Assembly: GCA_014360995.1 (NCBI GenBank)
Contig: JACIWL010000002.1
Coordinates: 33,308-97,307 of the forward strand
Origin: Candidatus Bipolaricaulota bacterium
GTDB lineage: Bacteria > Bipolaricaulota > Bipolaricaulia > Bipolaricaulales > Bipolaricaulaceae
DNA: 64,000 nt
Direction: 5' to 3'
The notes under the pieces are model-generated. The model was not told the DNA's origin, did no database searches, and worked only from the letters and a program-made list of their open reading frames with translations. Shown in pieces: positions 24,125 to 30,922 of the stretch; within the stretch, counting starts at the first letter, position 1, and each line of letters starts with the position of its first letter. The position numbers and the translations under genes were made by a program.

Positions 24125-25449
24125 TGAGGCTGACCTTTGCCGGCGCGGCCGGAACGGTCACCGGATCCTGCTTCTTTTTGGAGACAAAGGGCACAAAGCT
24201 CCTTGTGGATTGCGGGATGTTCCAGGGCCTTCCGGAACTTGAAGCTAAAAACACCGAGCCTTTCCCCTTCGATCCGGCAGAGGTTGATTGGCTCATCATC
24301 ACCCACGGGCACCTTGACCATTTGGGGCTTGTGCCGCGCCTTGTGCGCGAGGGCTTCCAGGGAAGGGGCATCTGCACCGTTCCCACGCGGGACATCGCCC
24401 AGGTGATGCTAATGGACGCCGCCCGCATCCAGGAAGAGGAGGATGGGGCCCTTTACACGGTGGAGGACGCCCTGGATGCCCTGGACCGCATTTCCCTCCT
24501 CGTCGAGTACGGGGAAGAGGTGGAGCTTGGGAAGGGGGTCAAGGCTAAGTTCCACGATGCCGGCCACATCCTCGGCGCGGCCTTTGTGGAGATCCAGGCG
24601 GAAGGGAAAACCCTGGTCTTTTCCGGGGATCTTGGGAACCGGGGAAAGCCCTTGGTGGAAGATCCCTCTTACCCGCCAAAAGCCGACGTGCTCGTTTTGG
24701 AGTCCACCTACGGCGACCGGACCCATCCCCCCCTTGAGGATTCCGTGGAGGAACTGCGCCGGGTGATCGTGGAAACCCTCGAGCACGGGGGAAACGTGGT
24801 CATCCCCTCCTTCGCCTTGGAGCGGACCCAGGAGGTTTTGTACATCCTCTTTCGGTTGTGGAAGGAGCGCAAGATCCCGCGGACCAAGATCTTTTTGGAC
24901 TCGCCACTGGCCGTGCAGGCCACGCGGATTTTTGAGCGCTACACCGAGCGTTTTCCCGAGCCGGCGCGGAAGCTCTTCCGCAAAAAGGAAGACCCCTTCG
25001 ATTTCGAGCTCTTGGAGTACACCCTCACCAAGGCCGCCTCCAAGAAGATCGCCGAAGAAGAAGGGGTGATCATCATTGCCGGGTCGGGCATGTGCACGGG
25101 TGGCCGCGTCCTCTATCATCTTAGGGCCAATTTGCCAAGGCCGGAGTCGTCCATCGTCTTTGTGGGCTACCAGGCGGAGGGCACGCTGGGCCGGGCCATC
25201 CTGGAAGGAGCCCCGGTGGTGGAGATCCTGGGCAGTATGGTCCCCGTGCGCGCGGGAATTTGGCGGATTGAGGGGCTCTCCGCCCACGCGGATCAGGGGA
25301 TCCTTGTTGATTGGGCCTTGCACGCCGACCCACGCCAAATATTCCTCGTGCACGGCGAGCCTCACGCCCTGGGGGCTTTGGCCACCCGCCTCGCCAGCCA
25401 CGGTTACTCCGTGCACATCCCCGCCTGGCACGAAACCGTTGAGCTGTGA
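24124..25449 (+). CDS. Beta-CASP metallo-beta-lactamase nuclease (CPSF/YsH1-like)
   Basis: From ATG 24124 (TGATG overlap with the previous stop) the protein has 441 residues. The metallo-beta-lactamase core shows 'THGHLDHLG' (Zn ligands), 'HDAGHILGAAF', 'FSGDLGNRGKPLV' and 'ESTYGDR'. The beta-CASP and C-terminal part shows 'IPSFALERTQEVLYIL', 'GSGMCTGGRVLYHL' and 'GLSAHADQ'. These are the motifs of prokaryotic RNA-processing endo/exonucleases related to CPSF-73. It probably acts in RNA metabolism and is unlikely to belong to the hydrogenase. The track start lies inside the NuoF gene. Confidence 0.9.
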   Translation: MRLTFAGAAGTVTGSCFFLETKGTKLLVDCGMFQGLPELEAKNTEPFPFDPAEVDWLIITHGHLDHLGLVPRLVREGFQGRGICTVPTRDIAQVMLMDAARIQEEEDGALYTVEDALDALDRISLLVEYGEEVELGKGVKAKFHDAGHILGAAFVEIQAEGKTLVFSGDLGNRGKPLVEDPSYPPKADVLVLESTYGDRTHPPLEDSVEELRRVIVETLEHGGNVVIPSFALERTQEVLYILFRLWKERKIPRTKIFLDSPLAVQATRIFERYTERFPEPARKLFRKKEDPFDFELLEYTLTKAASKKIAEEEGVIIIAGSGMCTGGRVLYHLRANLPRPESSIVFVGYQAEGTLGRAILEGAPVVEILGSMVPVRAGIWRIEGLSAHADQGILVDWALHADPRQIFLVHGEPHALGALATRLASHGYSVHIPAWHETVEL

Positions 25450-26360
25450 AGGTCGCAGTTTTTGGCAGCCTCAACATGGACCTCGTCACCAGCGTGGAGA
25501 GGCTTCCCCAGCCAGGGGAGACCGTTTTGGGCCGGAATTTTGCCCGCTATCCCGGAGGGAAGGGTCTAAACCAGGCGGTGGCCGCGGCCAGGCTCGGCGC
25601 AGAGGTCCTCCTTTTTGGCAAGGTGGGAAATGACCCGTTCGGGGAGGAACTACTTTCTGTGGCCAAAGAAAACGGCGTGGACGTGAGCTTCGTTGAGCGC
25701 GCCCCCGCTCAGACGGGGACGGCTACGATCCTCGTAGACCAAGCGGGCGAGAACATGATCGCCTATGCCCCCGGGGCCAATGCCCTCGTGGACGAGGCTT
25801 ATCTTGGGAGGGTTCTCCCAATTTTGAGTAACGCCGACGTCCTCCTCCTTCAGCTGGAGATCCCCCTTCCCACGGTGAGCGCGGTCCTAAGCCGCCTTCC
25901 CGCGGAGCGTCCGCTCGTTATTCTCAACCCCTCTCCTGTTCAGGATTTGGGTTGCCTTCCATTGAGGCGCGTGGACGTGCTCGTCCCGAACTTTCAGGAA
26001 TTTCAAATCCTTGGGGGTTGGTCGGGGAATCCCGAGGACCTGGAGCGGGCGGGACGGGCCTTCCTGGCGCGGGGGGTGAAAGCCCTCGTGGTCACCGCTG
26101 GGTCGGCCGGAGCTTACCTTGTGGAAGCCGAGGGCTTTGCCCATTTTCCGGCCTTCCCCGTGGAGGCCGTGGATACCACTGGGGCCGGCGATGCCTTTTG
26201 CGCGGCACTGGCGGTGAAGTTGGGGAGCGGCCGGGGGCTTTATGAGGCCATCGGCTTTGCCAACGCCGCGGCGGCCCTGGCTACCACAAAAAAAGGCGCC
26301 GTACCAAGCCTTCCTACGCTGAGCGAGGTTCAAGCCTTCCTTTCCCGCTTCGCCGACTGA
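25446..26360 (+). CDS. rbsK: Ribokinase
   Basis: This 304-residue PfkB-family sugar kinase has the N-terminal signature 'GSLNMDLVTSVERLPQPGETV', 'YPGGKGLNQAVAAARLG', 'QTGTATILVDQAGEN' and the C-terminal signature 'VDTTGAGDAFCAALAVKL' containing the catalytic Asp. These spellings are those of ribokinase (GGKGxNQA) rather than fructokinase. It should make ribose 5-phosphate, which Prs (41567) could use. The start is GTG overlapping the nuclease stop. Confidence 0.88.
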   Translation: MKVAVFGSLNMDLVTSVERLPQPGETVLGRNFARYPGGKGLNQAVAAARLGAEVLLFGKVGNDPFGEELLSVAKENGVDVSFVERAPAQTGTATILVDQAGENMIAYAPGANALVDEAYLGRVLPILSNADVLLLQLEIPLPTVSAVLSRLPAERPLVILNPSPVQDLGCLPLRRVDVLVPNFQEFQILGGWSGNPEDLERAGRAFLARGVKALVVTAGSAGAYLVEAEGFAHFPAFPVEAVDTTGAGDAFCAALAVKLGSGRGLYEAIGFANAAAALATTKKGAVPSLPTLSEVQAFLSRFAD

Positions 26361-26449
26361 TTTTTTCCTGTGGCTAAGGACGGCCGAAGAACTTAAGATG
26401 AGCGTGTGCGGGAGAGGGGCAGGTCGACTTTTCCCGCGCGGGATGAACG

Positions 26450-26863
26450 ATGCGAGAAGTGGTGGTGGCGGGGATCGCGGTGGACCAGGAAAGCGGCGGG
26501 CCCGTCCTCCTTTTGCGGGATCCCACGGAGAAGGATCGCTTTGTTCCCTTGAGGATCGGCGAGGCGGAGGCCGTCTCCATCATGTTGGGCCTGCGGGGCG
26601 AGAGCGCTCCACGGCCCCTTGCCCATGACCTCCTCCTTCAAGTCCTTTCCGCGCTAGAGGCGGTCCTAGAGGAGGTGCGGCTGGAGCGGGTGGAAGAGGG
26701 CATTTGCTATGCTTCTTTGCTCATCCGCCGGGCCTCCGGGGAGATGGTGGAGGTGGATGCGCGGCCCTCGGATTCCGTGGCCTTGGCCGTGCGCACCGGC
26801 TCCCCCATCCTCATTAGGGAGGAGGTGTACGCTGAGCTCGTGCAGGAGCTTCCGGGTTTTTAG
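26450..26863 (+). CDS. Bifunctional nuclease (BFN/DUF151) family protein
   Basis: The 137-residue protein matches the DUF151 domain: 'VLLLRDPTEKDRFVPLRIGEAEAVSIMLGLRG', 'PLAHDLLLQVL' and 'VDARPSDSVALAVRTGSPIL'. Plant and bacterial members have been reported with DNase/RNase activity, but the bacterial role is poorly defined. It sits two bases upstream of coaX. The 89 bp before it contains the palindrome CCCGCGCGGG. Confidence 0.85.
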   Translation: MREVVVAGIAVDQESGGPVLLLRDPTEKDRFVPLRIGEAEAVSIMLGLRGESAPRPLAHDLLLQVLSALEAVLEEVRLERVEEGICYASLLIRRASGEMVEVDARPSDSVALAVRTGSPILIREEVYAELVQELPGF

Positions 26864-26865
26864 CC

Positions 26866-27627
26866 ATGTTGATGGCTGTGGATATCGGGAACACCCTTAT
26901 CACCTTGGGGCTCCACGACGGCCTTTCCTGGCGAGCTAGATTTCGGATACGGACCGTGGTGGATAAAACTGCCGATGAGTATGCCACGCTCATCTTGGCC
27001 CTTCTGCGCGGCCGCGGCCTAGAGGAGAAGCCGACGCGGATGGTGTTGGCCAGCGCTGTTCCCCCGCTAATCCCGGTGTTTAGGGAGCTTGGGGAGGAGT
27101 GGTTTGGGTTGGAGGTGTTGGTAGTTGGGCCGGGAGTGCGCACGGGTTTGGCCATCCGCACGGATAACCCGGCGGAAGTAGGGCCGGATCTTGTGGCCAA
27201 TGCCGTGGCCGCCTACGCCCGCTTTCAGGGGAACTGCATCGCCGTGGACTTCGGCACAGCCACCAGCCTCGTGGCTGTGGCCGAGCCGGGAATCCTGGTG
27301 GGAGTGGCGTTGGCCCCGGGGCTGCGCACGGGCGCGGAGGCCCTGGCCGAGCGAACGGCCCAGCTTCCTCGCGTTCCTATTTCCCTTCCCAGCTCGGCGT
27401 TGGGAAAGAACACGGTGCAGGCTATCCAGGCGGGGGTAGTTTTCGGCCACGCCGCCCTCGTAGATGGCCTCATCCGCCGGATGCGCACGGAGCTTGGCGG
27501 CAAGGCCAACGCGGTGGCCACCGGGGAGTGGGCTCCCCTCCTTTCCCCTCTCCTTTCCGAGGTGGAGGCGGTGGACCCCTGGCTCACCTTGGAGGGCCTC
27601 CGTCTCATTTCCCTTCGCAATAACTAG
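26866..27627 (+). CDS. coaX: Type III pantothenate kinase
   Basis: This enzyme phosphorylates pantothenate in the first step of coenzyme A synthesis. The 253-residue ASKHA-fold enzyme has 'LMAVDIGNTLITLGLHDG' (phosphate loop), 'GPDLVANAVAAYARF', 'AVDFGTATSLVAV' and 'VALAPGLRTGAEALAERTAQLPRV', all typical of CoaX. The usual catalytic Asp in DxGNT is present. It is the last gene of the long plus-strand run; no terminator is evident after it. Confidence 0.93.
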   Translation: MLMAVDIGNTLITLGLHDGLSWRARFRIRTVVDKTADEYATLILALLRGRGLEEKPTRMVLASAVPPLIPVFRELGEEWFGLEVLVVGPGVRTGLAIRTDNPAEVGPDLVANAVAAYARFQGNCIAVDFGTATSLVAVAEPGILVGVALAPGLRTGAEALAERTAQLPRVPISLPSSALGKNTVQAIQAGVVFGHAALVDGLIRRMRTELGGKANAVATGEWAPLLSPLLSEVEAVDPWLTLEGLRLISLRNN

Positions 27628-27669
27628 GGCCATTGCCGTAGTTCGCCCAAAAGGGGTAAAGTTCATATC

Positions 27670-27703
27670 GGAGGTGACACTCCGAAAAGGAGGTGACACT
27701 CCG
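27670..27703 (+). repeat. Tandem 15-bp repeat carrying a duplicated ribosome binding site
   Basis: GGAGGTGACACTCCG occurs at 27670-27684 and again at 27689-27703, separated by AAAA. Each copy holds a strong Shine-Dalgarno (GGAGGTGA) and can form a small GGAG/CTCC hairpin. The second copy runs into the GTG start of the solute-binding protein gene. Confidence 0.9.
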
Positions 27704-29175
27704 TGCGAAAGTTTTGTTTTGCGGTTGTTCTATTGGGCTTTTCGGGCTTTGGGAGTGAGCTGATCCTTGCCGTCTCCACCGAGCCGCCTTCGTTGGACCC
27801 CACCACCAACGCCGCAGCGGTGATCCGCCTCCTTCTCCAAAACAATCTCTACGAAACCCTCGTCCGCGTGGACGAAAGGGGAACAATCTGCCCCCTTCTT
27901 GCCCGTTCCTGGTCCATCTCTGAGGACGGAAAAACGCTCACTTTTTATCTCCAAGAGGGCGTTCTTTTCCACTCCGGCGAGCCCTGCGACGCCTGGGCCA
28001 TTCGGCGAAGCTTCCTTCGCGCCATGGATCCTGCCCGGGGCCACGTCCACCCTGAATACTTCCAAGATATCGAGGAGATCGAGGTGGTCGACCCCCTCAC
28101 CGTGCGTTTTGTCCTGAAAAACCCGGACGCCTCATTTCTCACCCTTCTTGCCCTGGGGGATAGCGTGATCGTCCCCGACCACGACGACTTGGCCCAAAAC
28201 CCCATCGGCACTGGGCCCTTTAGGTTCGCGCGCTGGGAGCGGGGTTACGCCCTTAGGCTTATGCGAAACCCCGACTATTGGGACCCCGCGCGCCCAAAAC
28301 TCTCCGCAGTGACCTTTAGGTTCATCGCCGACCCCGTGGCCCAGGTGGCGGCCCTGCGCGCCGGCGATGTGGATGTGCTCGTGGAGGTGACCCCGGAGAT
28401 CGCCGCCTCCCTCCGCAACGATCCTGCATTCACCGTGATATCCGGCCCTCAGGAGCTTGTGCAAATCATCGCCATAAACAAGACCAGGACGCCTTTTTCC
28501 GACCTTTTGGTGCGCCAGGCATTGGCCCTGGCGGTGGACCGGGCCCAGCTTATTGAGCTTGTGGCCATGGGCTTTTCCTCGCCGGTGGGAAGCCATCTTG
28601 CCCCCGGCTCCCTTTACTACGCAGACATGACCTGGATTTATCCCCATGACCAGGCCAAGGCCCGCGAGCTTCTTGCTCAGGCCGGCTATCCGCAAGGATT
28701 CAACGCCACCTTAACCCTTCCCGCTAACTACCCGTTTCACGTGCGCACGGGCGAGGTCTTGGCCGCCCAGCTCGCGCAAGTGGGGATCCGCCTGAACCTC
28801 GAGCTTGTGGATTGGCCCACTTGGCTCGACCGCGTTTATGCCCAAGGGGATTTCGATCTCACCGTGATCGGCCATGTGGGGCGGGTAGACCCGGCCCTGA
28901 CTCTTATCTTCTACGGTCCGGATCGCCCCGATTATTATTTCCGCCGCGACTGGGAAAACCCGGAGCTGAACGAACTCCTCAGGCGTGGAGCCCTAATTTC
29001 TACCCCGGAAATCCGCCAAAGCATCTACACCGTGGCCCAGTACATCATCGCTCGGGAAGTGGTGAACGTTTTCCTTCAGGCACCCCACCGCATCCTCGTT
29101 CATCGGCGGAATGTGAGCGGCCTTAAGGTGTGCTCGCTTTACGTCCTCGATCTCTCGGAGGTCGCAAAAGGATGA
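27703..29175 (+). CDS. ABC transporter solute-binding protein, family 5 (peptide-type)
   Basis: The 490-residue exported protein has a signal peptide (residues 1-18) and the canonical family-5 order: 'AVSTEPPSLDPTTNAA', 'SEDGKTLTFYLQEGVLFHSG', 'NPIGTGPFRFARWERGY', 'DLLVRQALALAVDRAQLIEL' and 'DQAKARELLAQAGYPQG'. It should bind peptides or another small solute outside the membrane. GTG start with the duplicated SD. Its last 53 bases overlap the dppC-like gene on the opposite strand; that permease pair is the likely partner. It contrasts with the permuted protein at 2563. Confidence 0.92.
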   Translation: MRKFCFAVVLLGFSGFGSELILAVSTEPPSLDPTTNAAAVIRLLLQNNLYETLVRVDERGTICPLLARSWSISEDGKTLTFYLQEGVLFHSGEPCDAWAIRRSFLRAMDPARGHVHPEYFQDIEEIEVVDPLTVRFVLKNPDASFLTLLALGDSVIVPDHDDLAQNPIGTGPFRFARWERGYALRLMRNPDYWDPARPKLSAVTFRFIADPVAQVAALRAGDVDVLVEVTPEIAASLRNDPAFTVISGPQELVQIIAINKTRTPFSDLLVRQALALAVDRAQLIELVAMGFSSPVGSHLAPGSLYYADMTWIYPHDQAKARELLAQAGYPQGFNATLTLPANYPFHVRTGEVLAAQLAQVGIRLNLELVDWPTWLDRVYAQGDFDLTVIGHVGRVDPALTLIFYGPDRPDYYFRRDWENPELNELLRRGALISTPEIRQSIYTVAQYIIAREVVNVFLQAPHRILVHRRNVSGLKVCSLYVLDLSEVAKG

Positions 29176-29971
29176 ACGCCCGAAGCTGGGGGTCGAGGTA
29201 ATCATGGAGAAAGTCTCCGAGGATATTGAGGCCTAGCACAGCGGAGATCAAAAACAACGCGGGAAAAACCGCGGGCCAGGGGGATTGAAAAAGGTAGCCC
29301 TGGGCCTCCCAAAGCATCCTTCCCCAGGAGGGTTCCGGCGGCTGGACCCCAAGCCCAAGGTAGGAAAGGGAGGCCTCGGCCAGAAGGGCCGTGCTCAGGC
29401 TCGCGGTGGTCTGCACAAGGAGGGCCGAGGCCAGGTTGGGAAGGATGTGGCGAAGGAGGACCCGTGTTGTGCTTGCTCCTGCGGCCCTGGCCGCGACCAC
29501 GAACTCCCGTTCCTTCAGGGTTAAAACCCCGGCATGGGTGAGCCGGGCAAAGTAAGGGAGGTTGAAAAGGGCCAAGGCCAGGGCCACCCCGGGAAGGCCC
29601 CGCCCCAAAAGGACAGCCAAAAGGAGGGCGAGAAGGACGGGGGGGAAGGCCAAAACGGCGTCGAACAGGCGCAAAAGACCCTCGGCGAGGATTTCCCCGC
29701 CAAGACCGGCGATGCCCCCCAGCACCGTGCCCAAAAGGCCGCCAGCGGCCACGCTCAGAAAAGCGATGGTCCAGCTGGCACGGCCGCCGGCCATCACCCG
29801 GGAGAGAAGGTCCCGGCCAAGCCAGTCCGTCCCCATGGGATGGGCCAGGGAAGGGGAAAGAAAAGGCCGGGCCACAAGGGCCGTGGGCTCCCAGGGCAAC
29901 CAAAAAACCCCGATTAAGACGGGGATAAATCCAAGCCCCCAAAAAACAAGGCCCCAAAAAAGGCGGGTCAT
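29123..29971 (-). CDS. ABC transporter permease, DppC-like
   Basis: ATG 29971 gives 282 residues with about six membrane segments. It has the DppC/OppC hallmark 'HPMGTDWLGRDLLSRVMAGGR' near the N-terminus and the EAA loop 'EFVVAARAAGASTTRVLLRHILPN'. The family normally ends near 'DYLDPQLR'; here about 17 more residues follow, and that extension is what overlaps the solute-binding protein gene. It overlaps dppB-like by four bases (ATGA). No ATPase genes are found here. The track start at 30199 is shadow sequence. Confidence 0.9.
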   Translation of the reverse strand: MTRLFWGLVFWGLGFIPVLIGVFWLPWEPTALVARPFLSPSLAHPMGTDWLGRDLLSRVMAGGRASWTIAFLSVAAGGLLGTVLGGIAGLGGEILAEGLLRLFDAVLAFPPVLLALLLAVLLGRGLPGVALALALFNLPYFARLTHAGVLTLKEREFVVAARAAGASTTRVLLRHILPNLASALLVQTTASLSTALLAEASLSYLGLGVQPPEPSWGRMLWEAQGYLFQSPWPAVFPALFLISAVLGLNILGDFLHDYLDPQLRAFILLRPPRDRGRKASTP

Positions 29972-30909
29972 CGGAGGCGGATCCGCGGGTCCAAGAGGGC
30001 GTAGAGGAGGTCGGCAAAAGTGCTTGTGGCAACCACAGCGGCCACGGTCACCAGGGAAATGCCAAGGAGGAGGGGGATGTCCCGGCCAAAGGCCGCCTCC
30101 AGGGCCAACTTTCCTAAGCCCGGCAGGGAAAAGACCTGCTCCACCACCAACGCCCCTCCCAAGAGCCGGCCGAAGGTGAGGCCTAGGGCAGCAACGCACG
30201 GGATTAGTCCGTTTCGTAAAACGTGCCCAAAAAGAACGCGCCTTTCATCTAGGCCTTTGGCCCGGGCCGTGCGCACAAAGTCCTGAAAAAGGAGGTCGGC
30301 CAAGGTGGCCCGGGAAAGGCGGGCAAAATACGCGGCCCGCGGAAGCCCCAGGGCGAAAAGGGGGAGCACAAGATGCACGAAAGCCCGCGTCTCGCCCCAT
30401 CCCGGAAACCCTCCAGAGGGAAAAAAACGTAGCCGCACGGAAAAAATCCCGATGAGGGCTATTCCGAGCCAAAACTCCGGGACAGCCAAAAAGAAGGCCG
30501 TCCCCCCGCTCAAAAGGAGGTCCGGAAATCTCCCAAACCTAGCGGAAGAAAAAAGTCCAAGGGCTAGGCCCAGGGCAAAAGAAAAGAGGGCCACAAGGAG
30601 AGCGAGGGGCAAAGTAAGGCTCAGTCCGCGGAGGATGAGCTCGGAAACGGGAACACCGGGATAGCGCCAGGATTGGCCCAAGTCCCCCCGCAGGGCGAGG
30701 AAAAGCCAGCGGGCGAAGCGCGCCGGCCAGGGAAGATCTAGTCCCAGGGCCCTCTTCGCTGCCTCATAGCGTTCCGGAGTGGCCTCGGGCCCGACCATGA
30801 GCCTGGCCGCGTCGCCAGGGAGGGCGGTGAGGGCCAAAGAAACGGCCATGGCCACCACCAGGACCGTGGCGACCATGGCCGCCAAACGGGAAAGAAGGAA
30901 GCGCAGCAC
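29968..30909 (-). CDS. ABC transporter permease, DppB-like
   Basis: This 313-residue integral membrane protein has the N-terminal 'FLLSRLAAMVATVLVVAMAVSL', 'PGDAARLMVGPEATPE', 'GDLGQSWRYPGVPVSELI' and the EAA motif 'DFVRTARAKGLDERRVLFGHVLRN', all standard for DppB/OppB. It forms the translocation pore with the DppC-like protein. GTG start, 14 bases downstream of the ppdK stop, so probably read from the same message. Confidence 0.9.
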   Translation of the reverse strand: MLRFLLSRLAAMVATVLVVAMAVSLALTALPGDAARLMVGPEATPERYEAAKRALGLDLPWPARFARWLFLALRGDLGQSWRYPGVPVSELILRGLSLTLPLALLVALFSFALGLALGLFSSARFGRFPDLLLSGGTAFFLAVPEFWLGIALIGIFSVRLRFFPSGGFPGWGETRAFVHLVLPLFALGLPRAAYFARLSRATLADLLFQDFVRTARAKGLDERRVLFGHVLRNGLIPCVAALGLTFGRLLGGALVVEQVFSLPGLGKLALEAAFGRDIPLLLGISLVTVAAVVATSTFADLLYALLDPRIRLR

Positions 30910-30922
30910 ATCAAGGGGAGCC

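Noticed and set aside
24124-27627. Beta-CASP nuclease, ribokinase, bifunctional nuclease and CoaX as part of the hydrogenase system
   Set aside because: Short overlaps suggest cotranscription only; each gene has an unrelated housekeeping role, and compact packing is general in this genome.
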